This document shows, piece by piece, positions 50,713 to 59,891 of a stretch of DNA of 64,000 nucleotides. Every line of letters starts with the position of its first letter. Position 1 is the stretch's first letter. The notes beneath the pieces are model-generated. The model saw only the letters and a program-made list of their open reading frames with translations, did no database searches and was not told the DNA's origin. The stretch covers positions 1 through 64,000 of the forward strand of contig JAEDJA010000006.1 in NCBI GenBank assembly GCA_016296575.1, written 5' to 3'. The translations under genes were made by a program, and so were the position numbers. The stretch comes from Treponema sp. GTDB lineage: Bacteria; Spirochaetota; Spirochaetia; Treponematales; Treponemataceae.

Positions 50713-51680
50713 TATACTAACCTCTCTTCACCAAACTTCTTAGCAAGACCATTAGCCAAAAGAAGAAGAATGATATTAACAGCATTTTTGAAAATACCTG
50801 CAGCTGTAGCAAGGGAGAAGTTGAACTGCTGGAAACCATATTTCAATACGTAAATATCGATAGTATTTGCAACGTCATAAATCATAGCATTGCGCAGGAA
50901 GAATGGCATTTCAAAGTTCGAATCCAAAATATGTCCGGCAGACATAATCATCATAATGATAATTGTTGGACGAATACCAGGTAGTGTAATGTGCCAAATT
51001 TTGCGGAGACGTCCACAACCGTCAATTTCGGCAGCTTCATAAAGACATGGGTCAACAGAAGTCATGGCACCAAGGTAAACGATTGTGTTCCAACCTACTT
51101 CCTTCCAAACATAAGTCCAACCGATAATATGCCAGAAGTACTTAGGAACAGAAAGAAACAGGATAGGTTTATCTATAAATCCCAGAGCCATAAGCACGTC
51201 GTTCAAAATACCATCTTCGGTAGAAAGAACCTGTGCTACAAGGCTGGTTACAATAATCCAAGACAAGAAATGTGGCAGATAAGAAAGAGTCTGAACAAGG
51301 CGTTTAATTGCAACGTTCTTAACTTCATTCATAAATACAGCCAGAATGATAGCAGTAATATATCCAAGAGCTGTAGAAATAAGGCTCATACAGATAGTAT
51401 TACGAAGACAAAGAAAGAATTCTTTATCACTGAAAAGTTTTTTAAACCACTTCAATCCACCCCAAACAAACTGTGGTTTTGCAGGCCGATAAAAATCGTG
51501 AAAAGCCATGCTCCATCCAGAAAGAGGAACATACTTAAAAAGAATAATATAAAGTACAAAAGGAAGAGACATTAAAACAAGCATTTTCTGGGAAGAAAGA
51601 GTTTTCCAGAAGCCTTTCTTATTGCTGGCTATTGCTGTTTCAGGCAACTTCTCCTTTTTTAAAGTCTTCTTTAATTCCAT
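50712..51680 (-). CDS. Sugar ABC transporter permease, LplB type
   Basis: A 322-residue permease with six helices and the EAA loop YEAAEIDGCGRLRKIWHITL. LplB-type proteins pair with LplC and a large binding protein, and often import oligosaccharides of pectin, mannan or similar polymers. AGGAAA lies ahead of the ATG. An intercistronic hairpin at 51738-51779 separates it from the binding protein gene. Confidence 0.9.
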   Translation of the reverse strand: MELKKTLKKEKLPETAIASNKKGFWKTLSSQKMLVLMSLPFVLYIILFKYVPLSGWSMAFHDFYRPAKPQFVWGGLKWFKKLFSDKEFFLCLRNTICMSLISTALGYITAIILAVFMNEVKNVAIKRLVQTLSYLPHFLSWIIVTSLVAQVLSTEDGILNDVLMALGFIDKPILFLSVPKYFWHIIGWTYVWKEVGWNTIVYLGAMTSVDPCLYEAAEIDGCGRLRKIWHITLPGIRPTIIIMMIMSAGHILDSNFEMPFFLRNAMIYDVANTIDIYVLKYGFQQFNFSLATAAGIFKNAVNIILLLLANGLAKKFGEERLV

Positions 51681-51737
51681 ATTTTTTTCCTAATTGAATT
51701 AAATTTGCTACTATTTTTAAATTCAGATTATACAAGA

Positions 51738-51779
51738 AGAAGCACGCCCCAACGCTTAAACACGCCAGACCGTGCTTCT
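51738..51779 (-). other. Intercistronic hairpin between binding protein and permease genes
   Basis: Perfect 9-bp stem AGAAGCACG (51738-51746) / CGTGCTTCT (51771-51779) with a 24-nt loop. No T-run on the minus strand. Position fits a stem that protects the upstream binding-protein mRNA and lowers permease expression, as in malE-malF. Confidence 0.5.
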
Positions 51780-51813
51780 CAAATTAAAGTTTCATTTTAG
51801 AAAGATCTAAAGC

Positions 51814-53532
51814 TTACTTCTTTTTTTTGTTAGCATTTGATCCACCGAATTGTGCAACTCTTTCATCAAGTCTTGCCTGGAACCATTCTTCATATTTTTC
51901 AATACCAAGGTTACCCATTGCTTTGATGAATGCATTCCATTTAGCATCGAATTCACCTGGTTTAGCCATGATAATGCCTGGGAGGTGTTTTGCAAAGACT
52001 TCAGTGTATGAATTGTAGATTGCAGCTTCTTCAGTTCCGTCAGATGGAACCTTAACCTGCCACAGTGGATACCAACCATCGTTTTCACGTGGGTTTGGAT
52101 CTACCAAAGCAGCGTAAGAAGGTACACCATAAGCTTTGAAGAGTTCAAGATCTTCTGGTTTGTCATTCAGCGATGCAGCAAATTCAGATGGCAAGTTAGC
52201 AATTGAACATGCGTAACCAGATTTAGGGAATGAACCTTCCATTTTTGGAGCTTCTTCCTGCCAAAGCTTAGCTTTGTTAGCATCGATCCATTCTGGATCT
52301 TCCTGCTGTTTGCGCTGTTCAGGTGTGCGGTATGGAACTCCGTCAGCACCGTACTGCCAGTCTTCACCTTCAAATCCCCACTGGAGGATGATCTGGTTTT
52401 CTTCAGCAAGCTGATCGTTCATGAATTTAAGGATGCGTTTTGCTTTTTCTTCTGAACAGTTAGTTGTGATACCATAACCACGCTGAATGTTTGGAAGAGC
52501 ACGGTCACGGTAGTGAGCTGTGTAGTTCTTGTCGAATGTTAAAGCCAATGGAGCGTATGTACGGTTAGCTTTTCCAGCAGCACGGAGAGCATTTTCCTGA
52601 TCTGGGAATTCCCATCCCTGGATGAACATACCAAGAACACGTCCCTGAGCGATTTTTGCTTTGTACTGATCCTGTGTATCTGTGAAAGAAGCTGGATCAA
52701 TAAGACCTGCATTGTATTTTTCGTTAGCGAGTTTGTACCAGCGTTTACCTGTTTCTGAAGTAGCAGCCATAGAAATAGCGTATCCAGATTTCTTTGTTTT
52801 GTCTTCTACAACGATGTAGTCACCTTCGTTAGCTGATCCAGCCAAGAATACAGGTGGGTTCCACATGTTGAAGTTTTCCCAACCAGCAGCAAGGATAGAG
52901 AATGGGATTGTATCCATACCATCGATTTTTGGATATTTTTTAGCATATTTTTCCAGGAGGTCGAAGTATTCATCGATGTATTTGATTGTTGGGTATCCGA
53001 ATTCTTTAAGAACTTCTTTCTGAATCCAGAAAGCATTACCGTTGTAGAATGTTCCCTGATCTGGACCATCGTAAACACCGTAGTTTGGAAGACAGTATAC
53101 GTGTCCGTCTGCTTCTGTCATTTTGATCCAGTCAGTTGGGTTCTGCTGGTAGTGTTTTTTAAGGTTAGCATAAGCTTTGTCATTGTTGATCCATTCATCA
53201 AGTGGCCAGAGGAGACCTGCATCGATGAAGCGTGCATCATCAACTTCAACGAGGTCTGGAAGGCTTGATGGGTCAGAGATCAAAAGACCTTTTTTCTGTT
53301 CCTTGTCACCTACGAGGATATCAAAAGTGAAAGTTACACCGAACTTTTCTTTGATCCATTTGTAAGTTTTGTTTGTAGCCTGGTCAGGCTGGTTGCGCTG
53401 CTGAATAGTGAAGATAGAGATGTTAAGTTCTTCGTTTTTAGCAGCCTTCTTTTTCTGCCATGGCCATGTGATGGCGAATGCAGCAGAAGCAATTGTCAGA
53501 GCAATCAAGCTCGCAGCAATCAACTTTTTCAT
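51814..53532 (-). CDS. Extracellular sugar-binding protein of LplA type
   Basis: A 572-residue exported substrate-binding protein, the large (LplA/LipO) type. Signal peptide MKKLIAASLIALTIASAAFA with AxA cleavage and no lipobox Cys, so soluble in the periplasm. Extracellular-domain features include a Trp-rich pocket (NFMWNP-type, LWPLDEWIN). The ATG at 53532 is chosen because AAAGGAG lies 8 nt upstream and the signal peptide starts there. First gene of the operon; a palindrome at 53569-53586 lies upstream. Confidence 0.9.
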   Translation of the reverse strand: MKKLIAASLIALTIASAAFAITWPWQKKKAAKNEELNISIFTIQQRNQPDQATNKTYKWIKEKFGVTFTFDILVGDKEQKKGLLISDPSSLPDLVEVDDARFIDAGLLWPLDEWINNDKAYANLKKHYQQNPTDWIKMTEADGHVYCLPNYGVYDGPDQGTFYNGNAFWIQKEVLKEFGYPTIKYIDEYFDLLEKYAKKYPKIDGMDTIPFSILAAGWENFNMWNPPVFLAGSANEGDYIVVEDKTKKSGYAISMAATSETGKRWYKLANEKYNAGLIDPASFTDTQDQYKAKIAQGRVLGMFIQGWEFPDQENALRAAGKANRTYAPLALTFDKNYTAHYRDRALPNIQRGYGITTNCSEEKAKRILKFMNDQLAEENQIILQWGFEGEDWQYGADGVPYRTPEQRKQQEDPEWIDANKAKLWQEEAPKMEGSFPKSGYACSIANLPSEFAASLNDKPEDLELFKAYGVPSYAALVDPNPRENDGWYPLWQVKVPSDGTEEAAIYNSYTEVFAKHLPGIIMAKPGEFDAKWNAFIKAMGNLGIEKYEEWFQARLDERVAQFGGSNANKKKK

Positions 53533-53568
53533 GATTTTACTCCTTTTTATCACAAAAGTTTGTTGTTT

Positions 53569-53586
53569 ATACGATAACCATCGTAT
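53569..53586 (-). promoter_or_regulatory. Candidate operator upstream of the sugar-binding protein gene
   Basis: Perfect palindrome ATACGAT-aacc-ATCGTAT about 37 nt before the ATG, with a TATAAA overlapping its start on the minus strand. It could be a regulator site or a leader hairpin; it does not match the CG-centred LacI operator type. Confidence 0.35.
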
Positions 53587-53753
53587 GTTGTTTTATTTTC
53601 CTACCTAAAGTCTCAATCGTACATAGGGGTTTTTTCCTAAGTTTAAAGGTTTGTTATACTTTTATATAGATTGTTACTTTTTTGTTTTTCTCGCTTATTA
53701 AAGAATCCCATGGTAATATATATAGAGATTATTTTTACGTAAAAGGAATTTTA

Positions 53754-54626
53754 ATGAGTAAACCTAGAAAAGCCTACGACGGTGTTGAAGTTCCATGCAC
53801 TGACCCTGTTGCATATCTTATGCCTTATGTCATGCCACGTCGCTGTGACAGCATGATTTTTTTTAATTTCAATCTTGATCTGAATAATATGGAACAGTTT
53901 ATTCGGGATCATCAGGAGGATATGCCGGGTCTTGCAATCTATCATGCAGTTTTTGCAATTATAGTACGGTGCAGTGCACTTCTCCCACAGGTAAACCGTT
54001 TTGTATGTAACGGACGTGTTTTCCAGCGAGATCAGGTGCGCATTGCTATGAATATAAAAAAATCACTTAGCATTGATGCTGCTGAATCTATCATCAACCC
54101 AACTTTTAATAAAACTGCAAGTCTTAAGGATGTATGGCAAGGCTGTAATGAAGAGCTTGAAAAAGCTTTGGCCGAACTGGATAACCCAGAAAATGATGTA
54201 GATAAACTTTGCGCTCTTCTTACAAAAATTCCTGCCTGGATTTTAAGAACATTTTTTAAATGGGTATTCTGGCGTGATAAAAAAGGAAAACTCCCTAAAA
54301 TATTTGTAAAAGCCCAGCCATTCCACTCTGGTTTTTATGTTACAAATGTAGGATCTATTGGACTTCCTGCTATTTACCATCATCTTTATGAACTGGGAAC
54401 TGTTTCTGTTTTTATTGCCTTAGGAAAAAAAGAAACACAGATATCAGCAGATCGAGACGGTAACATTATCCGAAAAAAAACAATGGAAATGAAGCTTACC
54501 ATGGATGATAGAATCTGCGATGGATATACTTACTCAAAGGCATACAGAGTGATTGTAAAATTTTTTGAACATCCGGAGCTGCTTCTGGAAGGATGGAAAC
54601 CTGAAGACGGAGTAATAAAAGGTTAA
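53754..54626 (+). CDS. 2-oxo acid dehydrogenase E2/CAT-like acyltransferase, likely inactive
   Basis: A 290-residue protein with the chloramphenicol-acetyltransferase/E2 catalytic fold, lacking lipoyl and peripheral-subunit-binding domains. The catalytic signature, normally DHRxxDG, reads DDRICDG (251-257): the catalytic His is replaced by Asp. The N-terminal half has the family's buried helix (GLAIYHAVFAIIVRCSALL). It may be a non-catalytic or altered relative. ATG at 53754 follows AAAGGA; a longer frame from 53682 lacks a site. Its 3' end overlaps the opposite-strand gene by 4 nt. Confidence 0.7.
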   Translation: MSKPRKAYDGVEVPCTDPVAYLMPYVMPRRCDSMIFFNFNLDLNNMEQFIRDHQEDMPGLAIYHAVFAIIVRCSALLPQVNRFVCNGRVFQRDQVRIAMNIKKSLSIDAAESIINPTFNKTASLKDVWQGCNEELEKALAELDNPENDVDKLCALLTKIPAWILRTFFKWVFWRDKKGKLPKIFVKAQPFHSGFYVTNVGSIGLPAIYHHLYELGTVSVFIALGKKETQISADRDGNIIRKKTMEMKLTMDDRICDGYTYSKAYRVIVKFFEHPELLLEGWKPEDGVIKG

Positions 54627-55210
54627 TTCACAGGACGGTAACTTACGCTGATTCCGTCCCCACACTTATAGAAGTCGGTCATAAATTCGCTGTTGGCTTT
54701 TAGAAATGAAATGTAACGGCGGATTTTTTTTATGAGTTTTTTCGTGCTGTAATTGTGAGTAAGATCAATATTTTCTACCATGCCATGAAAGCTCAGGTTA
54801 TCGCTGATAATCACTCCACCAGCTGAAAGGTTATTCTTGTATTTTTCAAAAAACTTAATGTACTGGGCTTTAGCTGCATCAATAAAGATTAAATCAAAAA
54901 AACCGTCAATTTCTGCAGTAAGGGCATCGGCATGAATGGAAGTGATTCTATTTTCAAGTCCGGCATTTTTTATGTTCAGCTGAGCCTTTATATAGCGGTC
55001 AATATCTATTTCAATGGTAGTAACCTGCACATCTGGAGAAACGGAAGCAAAGCGGATGGCACTATAACCAATGGCAGTTCCAATTTCTAAAACCCGTTTT
55101 ACATTATGATCACGAATATAGTTGCAAATAAACTCAGCTCCTTCATCTTTCATGATTGGAACATCGTTTTTTAATGCGTAAGATTTCATTTCATCAATAT
55201 TGACCGCCAT
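54623..55210 (-). CDS. Class I SAM-dependent O-methyltransferase
   Basis: A 195-residue methyltransferase like the caffeoyl-CoA/catechol type. SAM loop VLEIGTAIGYSAIRFA, acidic motif TTIEIDIDRYIKA, and FFDLIFIDAAKAQYIKF are in order, with the metal-binding Asp/Asn pair (IDAAK, SDNL). Substrate unknown. ATG at 55210 has AGGA 8 nt upstream and follows the preceding stop codon by one base; a longer frame into that gene is rejected. Confidence 0.85.
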   Translation of the reverse strand: MAVNIDEMKSYALKNDVPIMKDEGAEFICNYIRDHNVKRVLEIGTAIGYSAIRFASVSPDVQVTTIEIDIDRYIKAQLNIKNAGLENRITSIHADALTAEIDGFFDLIFIDAAKAQYIKFFEKYKNNLSAGGVIISDNLSFHGMVENIDLTHNYSTKKLIKKIRRYISFLKANSEFMTDFYKCGDGISVSYRPVN

Positions 55211-55211
55211 T

Positions 55212-56153
55212 TTATTTTCCTGAATTGCGTTCCCAGAAGATTCCGTCACTGTAACCCTGGATTTCTTTTGAAGCTTCAGCCATAGAAAGACGCTTTTCGG
55301 CCCACAGGCAGTATTCTTCGTTTATTTCGATTCCAAGATAATGGCGGTCCAGTTTTTTTGCAGTAACGCTAGCGGTACCACTTCCCAGAAACGGATCAAA
55401 AACTACATCTCCAGGATGGGATGAAGCAAGAATCAGCTTGGCATAAAGCTTTTCCGGCTTTTGGGTAGGATGATCAGTATTTTCCGGCATAGACCAGAAG
55501 GGAATGGAAATGTCATCCCAAAAATTGGAAGGATAAGTTTCGCGGAATTTACCATCATCTTCTTCCTGCCAGTCTTTTGCTTTTCCGTTTTCCCTGTAAG
55601 GTGCCAGAACCCGTCTTTTGATTTTAACACTTTCTACATCAAAATAATAATTATCAGGATCTTTTACAGCAAACCAGATGTCTTCCATGCCATTTTTCCA
55701 GTTGGCTTTTGCACCCCGACCCTTTTCCCGCTGCCAGGTAATACGATTCATTACCGTAAGATGCTTTTCAAGTGAACGCTGAAGACTTGAAGTGCATTTC
55801 CAGTCACCACAAAGATAAAGCGAACCTGTTGGTTTAAGTTTTTTACAAAGCAGTTCCATCCAGGAATCAAGGAAAGCGTCATATTGGGAAACTGATCTTT
55901 TTTTGAAGGAATTTCCTCCAAAATTTTTAGAAAGATTGTAAGGGGGGTCACAGATAATAAGATCAGCAAAAGAATCTGGCAGTTTTGGCAGAACAGCAAG
56001 AAGTTCTCCGTGAATAGTATGATCAAGAAGAGGAGCAATCTGAGAAACAGGCTCATTTTCCATGGAAAGTGAAATCAGTTTTTTCCGAAATTCCCTTCGT
56101 TCAGATTCGCTTAGAGTAAGAGTTCTGTTGTTTTTAGCGCGGACTTTTTCCAT
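55212..56153 (-). CDS. Orphan DNA methyltransferase, beta class
   Basis: A 313-residue site-specific DNA (adenine-N6 or cytosine-N4) methyltransferase. Motif IV DPPYNLSK (near residue 70) precedes motif I DPFLGSGTASVTA (near 252), the beta order, with HPTQKPEKLYAKLI between. Target recognition region about 130-220. No restriction partner nearby. The ATG at 56153 lies 6 nt from a perfect TATAAT (56160-56165) with no ribosome site, so it may be leaderless. The O-methyltransferase gene follows directly. Confidence 0.88.
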   Translation of the reverse strand: MEKVRAKNNRTLTLSESERREFRKKLISLSMENEPVSQIAPLLDHTIHGELLAVLPKLPDSFADLIICDPPYNLSKNFGGNSFKKRSVSQYDAFLDSWMELLCKKLKPTGSLYLCGDWKCTSSLQRSLEKHLTVMNRITWQREKGRGAKANWKNGMEDIWFAVKDPDNYYFDVESVKIKRRVLAPYRENGKAKDWQEEDDGKFRETYPSNFWDDISIPFWSMPENTDHPTQKPEKLYAKLILASSHPGDVVFDPFLGSGTASVTAKKLDRHYLGIEINEEYCLWAEKRLSMAEASKEIQGYSDGIFWERNSGK

Positions 56154-56274
56154 CAATTTATTATATCACAAAAAAGAGACTGAATCCAAGGAGAATAAGT
56201 GAATAAGTGATGATATAAAAGATTTTTCTTGATTTTATCGAGATAATCATGATAATTAAAGGTAGGAGCGGAGC

Positions 56275-57051
56275 ATGGATAATGCAACTAAAATGGAACA
56301 GCTTTCAGAAATTAAGGTAGCATTTTATAGAGGAAATACAAAAGAAACAGTTGAATCTGTACAGTCTTTTTATGGAAACTGCATTTTTCTGTATCACCAG
56401 ATTTATGAGCTTCTGGAAAACTGGATTTCCGAAAATATGCTGGAAAAATTTTACAGTAAATCCTGTATATCCGAGGCACTTTCCAACATGATAATCCACA
56501 GGGACTATTCAATGAAAGGTTTTTCTTCCATCAGCATTTTGGAAGACCGACTGGAATTTCTTTCACTTGGGGGAATTGGCGGAAACCTCACCCTGCCAGA
56601 TATATTAAATGGCGCTGCATTTTGCAGAAACCCGGAAATTGCCGCAGATTTTGAAAAAGAAGGTATCGCAAAAAATCTTGGACACGGACTTCAGGTAATC
56701 AGGGAAAACAGAAATCTGCATGAAGGTGATGAAGCCGATGGAAAAAATCACATAATTGCTAATCCCAATTCATTTCTGGTAATTCTGGAAAAAGAGTCAC
56801 CTTATAGAAATCCTTTCAATATGAATTCAGAAGATGCAAAAACTGCTGCACTTCTTTTTTCGGAAGAACTGCCTCCAGAAGAAAAAGTCTATGAACTTAT
56901 AAAAGCAAAAAAATCAGTGGGCAGAAAAGATGTGGAAATTCTCTTAGACTGTTCAAGCTTCCCTGCCCGTCAAGCCATTCAAAAATTGCTGGAACAGGGG
57001 CGTATCAAGGCAACAGGTAACGCTCGCAGTACGAAATATACTCTGGCATAG
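56275..57051 (+). CDS. ATP-binding/winged-helix protein related to the AlbA-RecG-like group
   Basis: A 258-residue protein. Residues ~65-170 match the HATPase_c_4 domain (ISEALSNMIIHRDYSM with the Asn/His-Arg-Asp-Tyr ATP-site signature, then EDRLEFLSLGGI). The last ~65 residues form a winged helix (ELIKAKKSVGRKDVEILL ... RSTKYTLA). The N-terminal DNA-binding (AlbA_2) domain of full-length members is missing, leaving ~65 residues of unmatched sequence. Such proteins are putative transcription regulators. GGTAGGAG is the ribosome site. Confidence 0.72.
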   Translation: MDNATKMEQLSEIKVAFYRGNTKETVESVQSFYGNCIFLYHQIYELLENWISENMLEKFYSKSCISEALSNMIIHRDYSMKGFSSISILEDRLEFLSLGGIGGNLTLPDILNGAAFCRNPEIAADFEKEGIAKNLGHGLQVIRENRNLHEGDEADGKNHIIANPNSFLVILEKESPYRNPFNMNSEDAKTAALLFSEELPPEEKVYELIKAKKSVGRKDVEILLDCSSFPARQAIQKLLEQGRIKATGNARSTKYTLA

Positions 57052-57094
57052 TTTTTGTATTCAACTAAACATTTTTCCTTACGATAATATAGAT

Positions 57095-59824
57095 ATGAAG
57101 AAATCCATTTTAATGACCGCTGTATTTGTTTCGGCCTTATCGCTTTTTGCACAGAAAAATTCTCAGAAAAATCACCAGAAGGAAATAACGGATGAAATTT
57201 TTACTGAAGCATCTGAAGCCTTTGAATTCAACGTTCTGAATATTGATGAACAGGCTGTTGTTTCGGCACAGGAAATGAATTCTGCCATTACGGAAAATTC
57301 CCGAATTTATGTACAGAACGGGCAGCTTTACAGCAACGGACAGAGATTTAAAATCTTTGGATTGAATATTTCTGACATTCCTACAAGACGAATGGCTGAC
57401 GCTACGGCAAAAAATCTGGCTCAGCGGGGATTCAACGCAGTCCGTTTTTACAATATCGATTCTGACGCGGAAGGAACCCTTGTAAAAAAACTGACCAATG
57501 GGACACGAATAACAGATTATTCACGTCTTGATGAATTTGACTACTTTGTGGCTCAGTTGAAGCGCTACGGAATCTATCTGGATATTCCACTTATGGCAGA
57601 ACGCGTTTACGAAGAGGCCGACGGTTTTCCTAAGGGAACTTCAGCACTTTCTGACTATAAATCAATTCAGACACTGGCTTTCTTCAACGACACTGCAAAA
57701 TTTATTCAGAAGGATTGGATTATTCAGTTTTTGAATCACGTAAATCCATATACAAAATATGCCTACAAAGATGAACCTGCACTTGCCGTCATTGAGGTGA
57801 TGACAAAAACAGGATTGATGAACAGTTACTTCAACAATGGATTGGCTGGCTGTACAGACAACATCTGGATAGGACTTGAAAACAAGTGGAATAAATGGCT
57901 TAAAGAAAGAGGCGAAACCTTTGCCTCAATGGAAGAAAAATACAATTACGCAGAACCAAGCCAGAATTCACTGGTTACGTCAAAATCTTCTTTTAAAGTA
58001 AACAGTTATCAGGGAGCAAAGGCTAAGGTATCTAAAAAAGACGGAATTCATACAATCACAATCAAAACAGCTGGAAAAGATGCCGGTGACATTTCTTACA
58101 GCACTGGAAAACTCTCTTTTACTTCTGACGAAACCTATACAATCAGTTTTTCTGCAAAAGCCGCAAATCCCTGTAACGTATCTGTAACATTGAACCAGAA
58201 TCATGCACCATGGCAGGCACTTGGATTCGGCGCAAGCATTAACCTTGAAGAAGACTGGAAGACCTTTACATTTAAGGTTTTGGGTGTAAAAACTGACACA
58301 AATGCACGCCTTTCAATTGGTAATATGGGACTTTTGGAAGGAAATAAAATCACTTTTCGGGACTTCATTATTGTAAAAGGTGGTGGAGTGGACAATATCA
58401 GGGAAGGTCTTAGATCTGGCAGAATCCACTTTCCTACTTACGAAGAATTTGCAGCACTTCCAGATAATATTGTAAATCAGGATTTCAGAAAACTTGTGAC
58501 AGACTTCCTCTATGAAACAGAAACAGCTTACTGGAAGGAACTGAGTGATTTCATCAAAAAAGAGAACAGAGCCCGATGTCTGCTTATGGGAACACAATGT
58601 GATTATGCACCTTACGGAACTCAGGAAATCTTTGATATTGTTGATACACAGGCCGTTTTTAATGATGCAGTAAATACAGTTATTCCAGAAGGAGTTGATT
58701 ATAAAGAAGCTTTGGATATGTATTACGTAAAAAACAGTTCGCTGGCTGGGGAAGCAGACGGAAATGTACTTACACGCACTGCAGCAAAACGTGTTTACGG
58801 AAAGCCATTTTCGGTTTCGGCAATTGATCATCCTTATCCAAATCAGTATGCCGCGGAAATGTATCCAATGTGGTCTGTTTATGCCTGTCTTCAGGACTGG
58901 GACTGCATCTGGTTCTCTTCTGCTGATTCAATTCCTTTGAATACGGAAGAACGAAACCGAATTTCTTCACCTGATGACAACCTGCGAAATCCTGTAAAAG
59001 CTGCAGCGGCTCCTGTATGTGCACGAATCTTCAGAAACAGCCTGATCAAACCGGCCTTCTCCAGCGTTTACATGAATCTGTCGGATGAAGCAGAACGCGT
59101 ACTTATTTCACAAAAGAAAACCATCGGACTTCCAGTTTGTGCCGAGGAAAAGAACTTTGCCTACGAAACAGGGCTTGTTTATAAAATCGGTATTGCATGG
59201 AACGGAAAAACACCATTAGGCGGAATGAATATTGATGAAATGTTTGTTGATATTGCTCAGATAAAAAAGAACATCAGTGACATTCATCTTGGGCTTTTAA
59301 GCGACAACGGACAGGTTTACTGGAATCCAGGTATTGGTGTATTCGCTGCAACTTACCTTAACACATACGTTTTCATTGGTGACAGTAAGGGCGTAAATCA
59401 GTATAGAAAATCATCTAATTCACTGGTAATAGATCAGTACAATTTTACACCATTGGACGGATGGGCCTGCGTTGCCATTGCTCGAAAAAGTGAAACAACA
59501 GATCTGGGCTTCCTTGCCAGCTGGAGTGGAAACACCATGGAGAACCTGCACGTTTACGGACATACCGAATCAGTAAGTGATGAATTGAAGGACTTTTTCC
59601 TGGAATGCCGTGAAAATGTAAATCTTACTACAAACAAAAATCTTGGTTTTTCACCTGCCATGACCATGGGTGCATATGCAGCCATTGAAACTCCATACGA
59701 ATGGACCTTTACATGGCTTTTACCTAACGGAAAAGAAGATACAGACCAGGATCGGGAAGAAATCACTAATCTCTGGTACACAGATAAAGGTTCAAAATCA
59801 CTTTGGTTCAAGGTAAAAAAATAG
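57095..59824 (+). CDS. Large secreted glycoside-hydrolase-like protein with inserted CBM
   Basis: A 909-residue exported protein. Signal peptide MKKSILMTAVFVSALSLFAQ, then a clan GH-A-like barrel (GQRFKIFGLNISDIPTRRMA, RGFNAVRFYNIDSD, RYGIYLDIPLMAERVY), interrupted at ~297-430 by a CBM4/9-like beta-sandwich (GKLSFTSDETYTISFSAKA) and resuming. In relatives the strand-4 stretch reads EINNEN with the acid/base Glu; here it is EVMTKTG (234-240), with Asn-Glu replaced by Thr-Lys. So it may be inactive or use another residue. A GATAAT lies 6 nt from the ATG. A LacI gene converges on it. Confidence 0.65.
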   Translation: MKKSILMTAVFVSALSLFAQKNSQKNHQKEITDEIFTEASEAFEFNVLNIDEQAVVSAQEMNSAITENSRIYVQNGQLYSNGQRFKIFGLNISDIPTRRMADATAKNLAQRGFNAVRFYNIDSDAEGTLVKKLTNGTRITDYSRLDEFDYFVAQLKRYGIYLDIPLMAERVYEEADGFPKGTSALSDYKSIQTLAFFNDTAKFIQKDWIIQFLNHVNPYTKYAYKDEPALAVIEVMTKTGLMNSYFNNGLAGCTDNIWIGLENKWNKWLKERGETFASMEEKYNYAEPSQNSLVTSKSSFKVNSYQGAKAKVSKKDGIHTITIKTAGKDAGDISYSTGKLSFTSDETYTISFSAKAANPCNVSVTLNQNHAPWQALGFGASINLEEDWKTFTFKVLGVKTDTNARLSIGNMGLLEGNKITFRDFIIVKGGGVDNIREGLRSGRIHFPTYEEFAALPDNIVNQDFRKLVTDFLYETETAYWKELSDFIKKENRARCLLMGTQCDYAPYGTQEIFDIVDTQAVFNDAVNTVIPEGVDYKEALDMYYVKNSSLAGEADGNVLTRTAAKRVYGKPFSVSAIDHPYPNQYAAEMYPMWSVYACLQDWDCIWFSSADSIPLNTEERNRISSPDDNLRNPVKAAAAPVCARIFRNSLIKPAFSSVYMNLSDEAERVLISQKKTIGLPVCAEEKNFAYETGLVYKIGIAWNGKTPLGGMNIDEMFVDIAQIKKNISDIHLGLLSDNGQVYWNPGIGVFAATYLNTYVFIGDSKGVNQYRKSSNSLVIDQYNFTPLDGWACVAIARKSETTDLGFLASWSGNTMENLHVYGHTESVSDELKDFFLECRENVNLTTNKNLGFSPAMTMGAYAAIETPYEWTFTWLLPNGKEDTDQDREEITNLWYTDKGSKSLWFKVKK

Positions 59825-59891
59825 GCTGAATTAGCTAATGAAGTGCACTCCAATTATTGGACACTTTAACTAATCTGATTTTTGAAAGCTT

